A stretch of 64,000 nucleotides of DNA from Metarhizium brunneum (GCF_013426205.1 NC_089422.1:2852001-2916000); one strand, 5' to 3'. Shown: positions 43,363 to 55,826, counted from the stretch's first letter. The notes: generated by a model from the sequence alone, not told the origin. Program-made: numbers and translations.

Positions 43363-44464
43363 ACTCCGTAGTATCCCTTGAGGCTATTTTTTGTCAGCTG
43401 AGATCTCAGATGGCCAAAATGGCGTCTACCTTTGTCCGCATCTACGGAGTACCGGAATACGATAATAAAACCCACGGGCAAAGAAGAGAAGGCGAAGAAG
43501 AAGCTCTCCTGCCAAAAACGTTGGGCGTCTGACGCGAGGGATCGGCTGTGTTCCGTAGAGTACGGAGTACAATAGAGGAGGAAGGGCACGGTATGCAAAC
43601 ACATGTATTGTGTAATAGTTTTTGCTGGTACTCCGTAGTCTGGTTAGTCATGGCGCAGCAGAGACAAGTTAATTTGGTGGCTCCTTACCTGGCCCTGGTC
43701 ATGTTCTGCAGAGACTCTGGAGCCTTGCCCCTTGCTTCCTTTTTTTTGGCCATGGCCGTGCAGCTGTGGTCCAATGGAGATCAATCAATAGTTTAGTCGA
43801 GCCAAGAGCTCTGATAGATTCCGAGCTCTGCAAAAGGGCAGCCAAGCAGAAAGGACCGACAGGTGCCGGAGGAAAAGAGCCGACGTTAAAGCCAACCTTG
43901 ACATCGTCACGGCGGCAATGGCATGGGCTGTGGCAAAGTGTGGCCACAGGTGCTAGCGTCGCAGCCAGGAGGTCCTGAGCGCTAAAACATCTTGTCCAGC
44001 CGAAACAGGCCTGATTAATCGTGTATGTATGTATGTACATCCCTTTGACTGCGGTTAAGGTCCAAGTAAAGTATCGGACCCACCTTTCTGTAGTACCTCA
44101 CAGGTACGGAGTACTCCTTTAGTGCGAATAGTTACGCTGATATTAAAGTATCTTTTTATACATAAAGACTATACCAGTACTTTTATTATTATATTATTTC
44201 TTAGCGGAGCTCTATACCTTTTAATATAATTCTTCTTATTGGGTAGAACCCCTGCAGGCTACAAAAGTTGGACCTTACCTCAGTCAAAGGGATGAACATG
44301 TATGCACAACGGAGTAAGTGCTCTGTAGATCCCTGAAGGACGTGCCTGGAAAATACACGACTCGGTGACGAGCCAGGGGCAATCGTAGATGAAGCGGCGA
44401 AGCGAGGTGGTCGAGGCCCAGAAGAAGGCATAGTACTATGTAGTATTGTACTCCGTACTCCGTA
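43363..44464. repeat. cluster of seven TACGGAGT words
   Basis: Copies (either strand) start at 43363, 43443, 43561, 43630, 44105, 44450 and 44457. The last two overlap by one base in tandem. The word usually sits within the larger near-palindrome GTACGGAGTAC. Confidence 0.85.
44115..44245. other. AT-rich patch
   Basis: About 130 bp strongly enriched in A and T (for example TTTATTATTATATTATTTC). It may be a remnant of a mutated transposon, but no coding similarity remains visible. Confidence 0.5.
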
Positions 44465-45350
44465 CTTGTGAGAAGTTACAGGTCAGGTAATTCGAATCTA
44501 TTGTGCTGTTTGGTGTCAAGTTGTCGTTGTCAGCTGCAGGTGATACGAGACGCCACCGATACACAGATTATGCAGCCGACAGGGGCAGGAAGGAGCGAGC
44601 ACTTGCGCGGTTCCTGACATCAATTGATGAATTGATCCAGATCTAATGAGCGGGCTGTGCTCAGCTCAGCAATCTCAACATGGCTGTGATGCAGAATGAG
44701 ACATTCGCTTGCATACATACCAGGGGCGAAAAGACAACACAAATGATAAAAATACATGCGCAATCATGAACAGTCCTCGCCCTCGTTGTGCCAATGCCTT
44801 GAATTTTGCAATCATACCCAACATGAACTTACAACATGCGTCCAGTACAGAAAGACCGCGCTCGCCCGTTGTAGAACTGGACAATCAGCTTCCGCTGCGG
44901 AGCAAACGTACGCACGCCATCGCCCGATCGCGAGTCCAAAAAGGCTCAAGTGCTAGTACTCCAGAGTCCACTTCGCGACCAGGGTGCATGTTTGCCAACC
45001 TTTTGAGATGGATTGGGAACAGAACAGGGGGGACGCTGGACTACTGGCACTAGCATTGTAGTTACGGACTGCAATGTTCTGTTGTCTAAACCGTTATTAG
45101 TATCGCAATAACTATGACTTTAGAGCCGATGGAGCTCCTATATATCACCTCCAAGCTCAGATGGGCTCCTCGTCTATTCTTTGTTCGAGTGCCTCATGTA
45201 ACAAGTAAACCACGCGTGCAGTTAATACTACCAGACTCTCCATGTCTAGTCTTCCAGCCCTCGACCCGCAACTTGACGCTAAGACTATCGTCCCTTCCTT
45301 CCAGTCCGATGTGCCTCTGGCCCACCCATGACAGTGATGGATCCTTTGGC

Positions 45351-45372
45351 GCCCCGGCGCCCCGGCGCCACT
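45351..45372. repeat. GGCGCCCC tandem repeat
   Basis: Two and a half copies of an 8-bp GC unit. Confidence 0.7.
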
Positions 45373-45594
45373 TCGCCTGACCCTGATCTGGACTCTTCTA
45401 GCCCAACCAACCGGCCAACCGCTGGCATTCCCCCCACAGGTTCTCTGAGCAAGACCATGCCCCGGCCCAACCGAGCCAGCCGAGCCAGCCAAACCAACAA
45501 GCTTCCAAGACTGGCGCCTGCAACGACTCGGTGCTCGTGCCTGCTTGTCCTGTCTCCCTGCCCTCAATTGATCACCTCCAAATGACATACTAAC

Positions 45595-45620
45595 AGTATG
45601 TAGTATGTAGTATGTAGTAT
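45595..45620. repeat. AGTATGT tandem repeat
   Basis: About three and a half copies of a 7-bp unit. Confidence 0.8.
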
Positions 45621-46359
45621 CAATTGTTGACCCCAGTCGGGCCCTGCGCCAAGTTGGGAAGGGATTGGCGTTATTAGTCCAATGGAAAGTGCGTCCCAGC
45701 AATAATCTCCTTACTCGGCCATTCAACCTGAGAGCGGTACCTGACCCTTGCTCGGTCACTTCTCTTAACTGTATCCCCGGTATCGTCCCCGGACGACTTC
45801 TCCATCTTCAACCTCTCTCAATAATGCATCTTTTTATTACTCTTCATTATATCCTCTGTGCATCTTCTCGCTGTGCATATTAGCCCTCACTTGACTTTTC
45901 CAATTTAATTTCGATTTTTCTTGTCCTCGATTTATTGTATTGTTCTTACTTGGCGTGCATTTTCTACCGACCAGAAAGCAAAAAGGGCCTATTTTATTCG
46001 GCCCAAGCAAATGTTCCATTACTATATTTTCTATATTCTTTGATCTGGTTCGTTCGCCGCTAGCTTCGTATATTCAAGTTGTGCGTCGTCATATACTCCC
46101 GTGACTGATATTTGAGGAATTTTACAAGCTAACAAACGTCCGATTTTCCGCAGTCACAACCGAGCACTCACTCATACCCATTTCGTTTGTCGTTCGTTCT
46201 TCGACGAGGCTTCAGAACCCCTTCCGCCAGACTGGAGTTTGTGATGCTTCATAGTAATTTCTAGTCGCCCGACTCACTGTACATTCCGGTGCCTGTCTGC
46301 TTCTGAAAATCCGACCATCTTTTGCCGACCTCGCGGCATTGCTTTGACTAGCTTCTTAA

Positions 46360-46443
46360 ATGATTGGATTGGAACCTGCCTCTGATCACGACTCCTCGCC
46401 AATTGCCACGCTGTGTCCTTTGGACCGTGGCCGACCTCGTTGA
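46360..46443 (+). promoter_or_regulatory. upstream ORF in the aspartic protease leader
   Basis: ATG at 46360 opens 27 codons ending at TGA 46441-46443, 56 bp before the protease ATG. If transcribed it would lower or regulate translation of the protease. Whether the transcript starts far enough upstream is unknown. Confidence 0.35.
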
Positions 46444-46499
46444 CCTGCCGAGGACTGACTCGTGGCCTCAATATTTGATATTTTCACAACTATTCCATC

Positions 46500-48186
46500 A
46501 TGGTCCCAGTTGTACTTCTACTGCAATTGGCATTATGGGCCGTGTCCACATCTGCCTTTTACCCATACACACCACAATGGCTCAAAGAAAAGGAGGATCT
46601 CACCCCTCTCCGCGAAGCCAAAAGAAGTCCTGCTGTAGGGAACGCTCGAGACGGTGTGACATTTAGAATCGAAAAAAAGAGAACACAGGTGAGTAGCTGT
46701 GCTGTACCTGGTCCTGGATGGCGCCATCAATTCTGAGGGTGCCTAATGCTAATCCACACGACAGGAAAATCAATCTCCTGCTCTGCTAGCTGCGCAGCAG
46801 GCTGCTTGGCTGAGACACAAATTTAAGCATACTCGCTCTGGAGTGCCTGTCAACTCTGTAGAGAAAAGAGCAAGTCAATACAGCATTATGGACGCCACTG
46901 AATCAAACGAAGCCATGGCCGCCGGGATCAATCAAGATGGAACCGATTACTCGTATTTTGTGAAAGCAGGGCTGGGTTCCAAGGGAAAGCAGGTGTACTT
47001 ACTTGTTGACACTGGTGCTGGATCAACTTGGGTTATGGGATCGGGCTGCACCGACACATCTTGCTCCACGCACACCACATTTGGCCCGGGTGATTCCAGC
47101 ACATTTACCGATGCCGGCAAATCTTTCTCCGTTTCTTATGGAACTGGAACAGTTCAAGGCAAACTAGTTACTGACACCATCAACGTTGCGGGTATCAGTT
47201 TGAAGTACACTTTCGGCCAGGCTTCGAAAACGTCGGATGTGTTTTCGCACTTCGCATTTGACGGCATTTTAGGCATGTCCATGGGACAGGGCGACAGCGA
47301 CAACTTCCTGAAGACATTGGTGGAAGCCAAGAAGCTTGACAAGAACTTGTTTGGCATCCACCTCAACCGGGCATCAGATGGATCGAACAACGGCGAGATC
47401 AAGTTTGGATCAACAAATCCCGACAAGCATATAGGGGATATTAGCTACACTCCGATTGGCTCCAAAAATGGCGACTGGGCTATTCAGATCGACGACATGG
47501 CCTACGATGGCAAAAAAGCAGATGCTGGAGGTGTTCTGAGCTACATCGACACTGGCACTTCGTTCATTTTCGGGCCCCCCAGTTTAGTCAGGAAGATTCA
47601 CAACACTGTTCCGGGATCCTCTAGCTCTGACGGGCTGACTTACACTGTTCCCTGCTCAAGTAACAAGACATTGTCATTCACGTTCTCTGGGATTGATTAC
47701 AAGATCTCTTCCAAAGACTGGATATCACCTAAGGACAGCTCAGGCAATTGTACCAGTAACCTGTACGGCCGCGAGGTTGTTGACGGGGCATGGCTTCTTG
47801 GAGACACATTCCTCAAGAATGTCTACGCAGTTTTTGATGCTGACCAGAAGCGAATCGGGCTTGCGGCTCCAGCTGACTCCAAGGGCGGATCAAGCTCCAG
47901 CTCCAGCAGCGGCAGCAGTCCGCCAACACAGACAACTGTAGGTTTAACTACTGTCACTGCAACAGCACTGACGACCGGTGTGACGCCTCAGCCTGACTTT
48001 TCCACACAGTCCAAGGGTCCCCCACTTGGTCTAAGCGGCCATGAAACGGGTTCTACAAGATCTAGCAGCGCTACTGCCAAGCCAACGGAATCTACAAAAT
48101 CAGCGGCACCAGACGTGCGTGCACGGCAAACCGCCAAGCTAGCCGTTGCGATGTTGTTTGCAGCTCTGGCTGCATTGGTTGCCTAA
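46500..48186 (+). CDS. pepsin-like aspartic protease, probably GPI-anchored
   Basis: Exons 46500-46688 and 46765-48186 (GTGAGT...CAG intron) join to 536 residues. A signal peptide (MVPVVLLLQLALWAVSTSAF) is followed by a propeptide ending at a Kex2-type KR (97-98). The catalytic sites are VDTGAGSTW (Asp145) and IDTGTSFIF (Asp325), the two halves of a pepsin active site. The flap region has the Tyr in SYGTGTVQGK. A Ser/Thr-rich stalk of about 100 residues and a hydrophobic C-terminus (AKLAVAMLFAALAALVA) indicate GPI attachment, as in yapsins. It should act at the cell surface or wall. A long pyrimidine-rich leader with an upstream ORF precedes it. Confidence 0.93.
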
Positions 48187-49543
48187 GGGGGGGAATAGCA
48201 TGGCCCTGCATTCTCCCCGGCGGTGTGTGAGCAGCACTACAAAACTACAACGTTATTTGCGAAGAACTTTGTACGTCCGTCATATGTCCCATGGCAACAG
48301 TCTGCGGAAGTAAAACTGGGACTGGGAATCGATGGGCGGCATTGGCTACGAATCGGGGCGGGTGTTTTGCTTCTTGTCAGCGAAACATGAGCGACAGACG
48401 ATGTTTGATACCCATATGAGTCCAGGCAGATGAGTGCTTGGAGGTTTAAAGTTTACAGCAGAAGGTGTTGGTACGATATTTTTGAAAGTGGTTCTGTATA
48501 TTTGTACAATATTTAATACGACTCAAGGCACAAGTACATAGAGAGTGCTAATTTCACCTAAATTCACAACAGCATCCAGTACGCTACTTGGTAATTAATC
48601 TAGGTGGTACCCGAAGCAATGTAGCCCATGCTTAATGCTGGCCAGGGAGCCGAGGGTTTGTGGAGTGCTCCCACTAGGCTAATGATTTATAGGTAGGACA
48701 AACAGATATGTTTAGCACATACGACCATAGCCGCTAGTACCACTCACGATCCCGTCCGATCTCGTACGATAACCTAGCGAGCGCTGGATTAGTAGTTGGG
48801 TCGGTGACGACCAGCGAATACCCAGTGTTGTATGTCATTTTTTTGTACTTTTTGCTTAACCTCACAACTACGTGCTCTACAATCACTTAGTTCCTCGTGA
48901 TGGACGCGTCTGGTCGATACTGCACTCGGCGCACTCGATCAATTGATAACCCTGTGCATCCAGTAGAGCACTGTGAAGCGGCGGATTGTACTGTACGGAG
49001 TACGGAGAGGGGATTACTCGGTACCTGTCGCATTAATTTAATAAATGAAAAGGCCCCTGTTCAGCAGGAGCCTTTCTAGCTTCAAGTTGCGGAACAGGGC
49101 TGGTTGCGGCTGCTGCAGACTGGCCAATCAAGGCGCAGCATTGAGCTGACGTAGGGGGTCGCAAGAGATGTCAAGACACGCTGAGCGCGGCAATTTGCTG
49201 GGTGTTGAGATGGACATGGACATGGACGTGTTCCAGAGTTGCCGGCCACTCAGAGTCCACTGGCAGTCCATTTGCAGCCACGTCCATAGCTGACTGTAGC
49301 CATGTTGTGTTTCTGTAGTTGATTCCATCTTCAGCTCGACCATCTACACCACAACTCATTCCGTCCTCAGCCAGTCATTTGCAGTTCTTTCTCTACTCTC
49401 ACACTCGAGTCTGTCCGCGAGCCCAGGGCGAGTCTCCAACGCGCATTCCGCTGCACAGAACAAAGGGGGTCGGGTGAAACCCCTACATCGATCTCAAGGC
49501 GAAGATGTCTCTGGCGAGCAGCCGCATTCCCTTTTCTTGAACA
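48187..49543. other. intergenic, 1.36 kb
   Basis: 3' flank of the protease gene and upstream region of the AVT gene. TACGGAGT at 48994 followed by a second near copy. No gene seen. Confidence 0.5.
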
Positions 49544-51354
49544 ATGAGCGAGGCCAAGAACAATGGCGAGCCGAACCGGCACGAGGAAGCCCACGGATTG
49601 TTGGCCAGCAGCGACTTTGATGACCACGAGGACGATATCGTTGTCTACGCCGCCAATGGGGACGGCAAACGAGAGCAAGGCAGCCACAGCGACACGTCGC
49701 CGTCGCCGCCTAAAGTAAAAACACCACGGACGCCGAACCGAGTGCAGTTTGATTTAAACCCTGCTGTTATCGGAGATGCAAATGGATCCGCTCACGGCGG
49801 GAGGAGGTCTTCCTCCGAGGAGAGCTTCGAATTTGACGACGATGTGGAAATCCAGGGCCACCACTCGCATCGGGTGCCCTTGCTGACCGACATGGAGGCA
49901 CCCAGCGTCGCCGTTGCGAATACACTTGGAAATGATGCAAACGACGACGGCAACCGATTAGAACAGGCGATGCGACGACCCAAGTCGGGGCTCAAATCGG
50001 CCTTTATGAACATGGCCAACTCGATCATTGGAGCTGGCATCATTGGACAGCCATATGCTCTTCGACAGGCAGGTCTCCTGTCCGGCATACTCTTACTCGT
50101 TGGGCTGACGGTGGTGGTGGACTGGACCATTTGCCTCATCGTGATCAACAGCAAGCTGAGTGGGACGAGCAGTTTCCAAGGCACCGTAGAGCATTGCTTC
50201 GGACGCCCCGGTCTCGTGGCCATCAGCCTGGCCCAGTGGGTGTTTGCCTTTGGCGGCATGGTAGCGTTTGGCGTCATTGTGGGAGACACGATCCCCCATG
50301 TGCTGGTTGCCATCTGGCCGAATCTAGGCACGGTGCCATTACTTGGACTCTTGACGGACAGGAGAGTTGCCATCGCAGTGTTTGTAATGGGCGTGAGCTA
50401 TCCACTGACCTTGTACCGCGATATTGCGAAACTGGCCAAGGCGAGTACCTTTGCCTTGATTGGCATGTTGGTCATTGTGGTGACGGTGGTGATTCAAGGA
50501 TTCTTTGTGCCGTCCGAGTCCAAGGGTTCGTTTAGTACGCCGCTGTTGACTGTGAACGGGGGCATTTTCCAGGCCATTGGTGTGATTTCATTTGGTAAGT
50601 AGTCCTTTTCCACCCATTCTCTTCTGAGCCGAAGCGCTCCCGTGCTGCGAAGCTGTGGGCTAATTGATACTGGAATAGCTTTCGTTTGTCACCACAACTC
50701 ATTATTGATCTACGGCTCTCTGAAAACGCCCACGATTGACAACTTTTCCCGCGTCACGCACTACTCCACAGGCATATCCATGATGGCTTGTCTATTCATG
50801 GCTCTGGCAGGATTCCTTACCTTCGGAGACAAGACGCTCGGCAACGTCCTGAACAACTTCCCCTCGGACAACAGCATGGTCAATGTTGCCCGTCTCTGCT
50901 TTGGCCTCAACATGTTGACTACCTTTCCTCTGGAGGCCTTTGTGTGTAGAGAGGTGATGCTCACATACTGGTATCCCGATGAAGACTTCAACCTCCGACG
51001 GCACATCATCTCCAGCACGGCACTGGTAGCATCTGCCACGGCCATCAGCTTGCTAACATGCGACCTGGGCGTGGTGTTTGAGCTGGTCGGGGCAACGAGT
51101 GCTGTTGCCATGGCGTACATACTGCCGCCCATGTGCTACATCAAGCTCACGACTAAGAGTTGGCGAACATATATGGCATATGCGGTGGTGGTGTTTGGCG
51201 TCGCTGTCATGGTGATTAGTGTGGTCCAGGCAGTTGACAAGATGGTTCACGGTGAGTCGTCCCTGTGCTTTGATTTTATTTTTAAGTTTTTTAAAATCTT
51301 GCTTTGCGTGCTAACCGTGCCACAGGGTCCGACGAGGCGACCCAGTGTGTATGA
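49544..51354 (+). CDS. vacuolar amino-acid transporter, AVT family
   Basis: Exons 49544-50594, 50679-51251 and 51326-51354 (29 nt) join to 550 residues; the last exon adds only SDEATQCV. The N-terminal ~145 residues are acidic, Ser-rich and cytosolic. The transporter domain opens with the family hallmark SAFMNMANSIIGAGIIGQPY, then about ten further hydrophobic helices, e.g. GILLLVGLTVVVDWTICLIV, WVFAFGGMVAFGVIVGDTI, and IISSTALVASATAISLLTC. The match is to the amino acid/auxin permease superfamily, SLC38-like AVT5/6/7 of yeast, which move amino acids across the vacuolar membrane. Substrate and direction are not readable. The exon 1/2 join falls in FAFVCHHNS, a conserved helix. Confidence 0.9.
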
Positions 51355-52223
51355 TATACAACTGGAAATATACATGTAACTATAGATGAGGTGGGATTAG
51401 GTATCCGCGTTGCATTCGCGCAGACACCGCGGTGATATCATGGGTGCAAGATTCTCATTGTATTTATAGCTCGGGTTCTGTCTTGCATCACGCACACAGC
51501 GTTGAGATAGATGATAATCTACAGACTTTACAAATTGAATCGCACAAAGCGACACCGTGGGAGACTACCGACTTTCACTGCCAGCATCTGGCAAAGAGTC
51601 ATGCCTACACACCATGGACTAAACTCCGTCAAACATGAGGCCCGACAATGTGCAAACGTAACCACACATGAGCGGCCGTGCCCCAAACAAGGTCGAGATA
51701 ACAATAAGCTCCAGCTACGTCACACCGCAGTATGCGCACCTTCCCCCCACCACCAAGACTATCCAAATGCCTTCTCATCACGAGGACCAGCCCACACCTC
51801 CTCAGCAGGCCAGCCACCCCGTCAGCTCGGAATCACGAGCCTCTCTGCCCAAACGACATATCGCCAACGAAGCAGCGATATCCTGAATCACAGCAGCATC
51901 GCAGCCCGTGCCTACGACAAGCCACCGCTAAACTCAGAAGAGCCAAAGAAGAAGAAAAAAGAAGGAGAAAAAAAGCTCGAAACAGCCCGTCACGTCCAAA
52001 ACAACATCAAATCCAAACTCGCACACCGCAAACCCCGCTTCCAACCACAAGCGCGGCACCAGCAACCTCCCCAGACCCTGAAATACAGACCCTCCCCGCC
52101 CTTCCCCCCCAAACCCAACGAACCACCACCTCTGCATTTCCAAACCTCCCGTCAAGTCCACCCCCGAAAACAAAAGGCAACAACAAAAAAACAACAACTA
52201 CCAGCAATCCATATCGCTTCACC
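51355..52223. other. intergenic and C/A-rich leader, 0.87 kb
   Basis: From about 51700 the plus strand is rich in C and A and almost free of G, leaving open frames in several phases. These frames are low-complexity and overlap one another, so I read the stretch as the leader of the microprotein gene. Confidence 0.5.
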
Positions 52224-52414
52224 ATGCCGCCCGTCAACCACAACCACTCCTCGTGCCCCAAGTGCAGCGCCAGCATCTCCAGCGGCAGTAAAACCTGCTC
52301 TTCCTGCGGCGCCGTGCGTCCTCCCCTCTCTCCCTCCCTTTTGCCCCAGCTCGAGAAACAAGCCTGGCGAGCTCACAACTAATTCACCTGCGTTGCTAGA
52401 CCTGCCCCAACTAA
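52224..52414 (+). CDS. 34-residue double-CxxC microprotein
   Basis: Exon 52224-52313, an 86-nt intron with GTGCGT donor and TAG acceptor, and a 15-nt last exon 52400-52414 give 34 residues starting MPPVNHNHSSCPKC. The pattern is CPKC, then 12 residues, CSSC, then GATCPN, i.e. two zinc-knuckle-like CxxC pairs plus one more Cys. It would bind one zinc ion as a minimal ribbon. The upstream region stays open in the same frame, so a longer N-terminal, low-complexity form is possible. The last five residues depend on the splice. No function is known to me. It is supported by the good ACC-ATG start context, the intron, and the tidy Cys pattern, but not by a recognised family. Confidence 0.55.
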
Positions 52415-53687
52415 GATGCTCGGACGGTCTCCTTGAGACGACGAGGGAGTAGGTGATGACGGCGATGAGATTACGACATGCACGGCAGAGTATTTGTTTT
52501 GAGAGCACGGAGATGGATTGTAGAGATTTTGTTTTGTTTTGTTGCGGTGCATGGCCCATGGCGGCGGCGTTGATGGTCCAAGACCATGTATTGGTGGTTG
52601 ATGTACGGGGACATGGAGTATACACGGGCGGATTATGACGGTATCCTAGCAGAACGTATCGGGTATCAATGATGCAAGCAGTATTGTCAACAGAGTAGCT
52701 TCCCATGTGCTTAGTACTGACCTGACGCAGGCAGTTGGACCTTGGAAGAACATCCAAGACGCACTCTCTTGTCGTCAGGGTGGCCCAACACCAATCTTCG
52801 TGAACATGGTCGTATCAAACGACGGCCCGACATTGTGACCCAAAGACTACAAGCTTCACCAGATGCCGTCATCACCTCACTCGTCAGGGTAAAAAAAGAG
52901 AACCAGAATTTGAAAAACACTACAATTGTGCTCTAGGAATCGCAACAACAAACGTGAAAACAAAAAGATTTATGATGTAACCATCCTCAGCGTGCCGCGA
53001 ATTGGCACCGCTCAATGTGCGACCAATCCACAACTTACACCCGTCTTCCTCTTTATCTGCAGGCCCCATGGTCAATCACCTCCAGCCCCGCGGAACTCAA
53101 ATCAAAATACGTCCCAATATCAGGCCCGCCTTCTTCCGTAAAGCGACAAATACATAAAAATAAACTAGGCGTCCTCCTGTCTGCCTGCCAGATCCGACAA
53201 GTGATGAGCTCTTTGCTTCCAAGAATCTCTTGCCGCCACATACATCTTGTGAATTCCATTGCCTCTGGGGAACCGTGGTGCAGAGGGCAAGACAAGAGTG
53301 CCATCTTATTACGTCCTCAAGCGCTCCAAAGTCCATCGTCTGTAAAGCCGTTACAGCGATCCGTAGATTGAGGACAATACACACAAATATAGTAACAGGG
53401 GGGGAAATCGAGAAGAATCAGGCGCAAGCAAGTTTCGAGTCGGCCGAGTGTCCGCTGGCGGAGCAAGACGCAAATATGACGAGATATCAAACTCCAAATT
53501 CCGAGAACCTAAGCAGAGTAGAGCAGCCTGCACCATCTATGGCCGTTTCCAACCCAAGCCATCCGAACAGACGTGCCAAAAAGTTTGAGATTTGCATTGG
53601 AAAGATGATTGCATGGCGGGGCCATCATGCCGAAGAAAAAATTAGGTCTGGTGTGTTCGGTATAGACGGGCTCGCGATTTGGCCGCT
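52415..53687. other. convergent intergenic, 1.27 kb
   Basis: 3' flanks of the microprotein and Rho1 genes. No gene seen; open frames are short. Confidence 0.5.
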
Positions 53688-54993
53688 TTACAGAACAAGA
53701 CACTTCTTGTCCCTCTTGCGGCTGGTGCGAGACAGAAGAGCAGCACGGGTAGCGTGCTCGAACACCTCGCGGACACCCTCGTTGGTCTTGGCTGAGCATT
53801 CAAGGTATTTGTAGGCACCAATAGACTTGCGCTTCTCCTCGCCCTGTGGAAATACCGAGTTAGTCATGGGCATTCGCCTTGCAACTTCACTCGTGCTGGC
53901 TAGACGAGCAGTCAAGGGCCCGTCTGTTATGACAAGATGTTCTTTCTGGCTCTGCTTACCTCTTCGGGGGTGACAGGCTTCTGATCAATAGCCCGCAGCT
54001 CACCAATCGTCTTGTTATCATATCGCAGATCCTTCTTGCAGCCAACCAAGATAATGGGCAGTCCCTGGCAGAAGTGGAGGACTTCGGGGATCCACTAAGA
54101 AATGAGAGAGAACAGATTGTCAGCATATACTCTCAACCGTCATCCTAGTACCGATACAAATCCTCTTGCATCAGGTGCCATCAAAAACAGAGGTTGGGGC
54201 GCCAAACCTTTTCTTCAACGTTTTCCAGGGAATCAGGTGAGTCGATAGCAAAGCAGATCAGAACGACGTGGGTGTCAGGGTAAGAAAGGGGACGGAGTCG
54301 GTCGTAGTCTTCCTGTCCAGCCGTATCCCACAAGGCCAGCTCGACGTGCTTGCCATCGACCTCGACATCGGCGACATAGTTCTCGAAAACGGTGGGGACA
54401 TAGACCTGAGCTTCTGCGTCAGCAAAATAGATCCAATAAGGCCAATCTTCAAGGTCGCCAGAGCTGCCCGATTGCTTGCTTTGGCGAGGCGGTGCAACGG
54501 GGGTGAGTATTGTAATCGAGTCGTCCGATGTCACGTCAATCACGGTAACGACAATCTTGTTTCGATTCTCGGCTGTGCTATCTGCGTGTTTCTGGTGATT
54601 TGTGGTCCGGGGACGGAGATTGGAGATAAAGAATGCCGAAAGGAGGCAGCACACTGCTATCAATTCCTTACCTCGGGGAATGTGCCCTTGGAGAAAACGC
54701 TGCATAGGCAGTTAGCAACATGATTGAATGAATCAGGGAGATGCAGTTGATGATGAGGATCCCGATGATGGCGACGGAGGTGATGGCGGTGCTGGATGGC
54801 GGTCTCTTGGATCAGGGGCACACGACAACATGGTGTTGCGTGGGTACGTGGGTGCGTGTGCCGTAGATACGGTTTCGCAGAAGGCCGGATGCAAAGGCGA
54901 AGGCGGCAGACAACAGCAAACTTACATCAACAAGCAGGTTTTACCACAGGCACCGTCGCCGACGATGACGAGCTTTCGGCGGATTTCAGCCAT
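53688..54993 (-). CDS. rho1: Rho1/RhoA-type GTPase
   Basis: Five exons on the minus strand: 54993-54926, 54699-54672 (28 nt), 54405-54208, 54094-53961 and 53843-53688, giving 194 residues. The first two introns are unusually long (226 and 266 nt). GTP-binding motifs are present: P-loop GDGACGKT at 12-19, switch I VPTVFENY (Thr37), WDTAGQE at 58-64, and GCKKDL and ECSAKT. The C-terminus ends in the CAAX box CLVL after basic residues ([10 protein letters not shown]), the geranylgeranylation pattern. Rho1 is the regulatory subunit of beta-1,3-glucan synthase and controls cell-wall integrity and polarity. Read as triplets, exon 4 has 45 codons, one base more than the coordinates allow; I treat that as a reading slip. 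Confidence 0.93.
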
Positions 54994-55794
54994 GGCTTGT
55001 GAGTTGATTGAGAAGTGGTGAAGGGTAGAGCGACGGAAACGGAGCTGTTGAGATGCACGGAGGCAAAGGGAGGCAGAAGTTAGGAGTTGGATAGGTTTGG
55101 ATGGAGTGGAGGAGTACGAAGTACGGAGCAGAGAAAGGGAAGGGGAGGAGGTGGCAGGAGGTGGAAGGACCAGCCGAGCAGTTGCGTGTTGTCGCAGAGC
55201 TGGGCAGGACTGGAGGCAGGACCAGACTGGAGGCAGGCAACGCAGCAAGGCAACGCACGTCAGCGCCAGGACGGGGCATGCAAGCTGTGGCAGATGGCGG
55301 TTGCGGCGTCCAGCGACATCTACGCAGCTGCGAGCTGCGAGCTCAGCCAACATTGAACATTGAACCAGACGACTGGTGGACGTACAGTGTACATGGCGAG
55401 CCAGTCCACAGAGCATGCTGTGCCTGCGTGCTGCGTACAGGCACCTGGCCCCAATAGCCCAAATGACTACCAGCTAACGGAGTAGTACTGCGCTTGGCAG
55501 AGCACACCAGTCGGCCTGACAGCTAAGCTCCAGATGCCCAGAGTCACCAGACTGGTTCGTTGAGAGCACCTGCGCTTGCGGCGGCGCAGTGAGTTCCGGA
55601 CTCGAGCCGGAACCTTGAGTGGCCAGCAGCCACTGGAGGCCTGCCACTGGGGGCCCGTCACTGGCTGTTCACTGGCCAAGCACCCTGACGGTGGACACAA
55701 AGTTCACCCGTGTGAGCAATCAATTCATGTTGTTGATGCTGCATGTGCCATTCCCACACCAACTGCCTTCGCCGGCAGACAACACCAGAACCAG

Positions 55795-55826
55795 ACATCA
55801 GAACATCAGAACATCAGAACATCAAA
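55795..55826. repeat. ACATCAGA tandem repeat, 4 copies
   Basis: Four adjacent 8-bp units; the last differs at one base (ACATCAAA). Confidence 0.9.

Larger units (their letters stand above)
41631..46499. other. gene-poor island, 4.9 kb
   Basis: The largest stretch without a firm gene. It holds one doubtful two-exon small gene (42363-42772), eight TACGGAGT words, an AT-rich patch (44115-44245), short tandem repeats, and the long leader of the aspartic protease gene. Open frames of about 140 codons at 43074-43604 and 43119-43532 overlap antiparallel with no domain. Confidence 0.6.

Noticed and set aside
43074..43604. Overlapping frames of 137 and 176 codons on opposite strands
   Set aside because: No domain, no intron structure, no signal peptide; likely chance frames in the gene-poor island.
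51511..52452. Frames of 200-310 codons rich in Pro, Lys, Thr and Gln
   Set aside because: They overlap in different phases in a C/A-rich, G-poor stretch where stop codons are rare; no domain or consistent codon bias.
53961..54094. Exon 4 of rho1 appears one base short of 45 codons by coordinates
   Set aside because: Reading the bases as triplets gives a clean conserved Rho1 exon with both splice sites in phase. A one-base slip in my reading near 53991-54001 is far more likely than a frameshift in an essential gene. Recounting that line would settle it.
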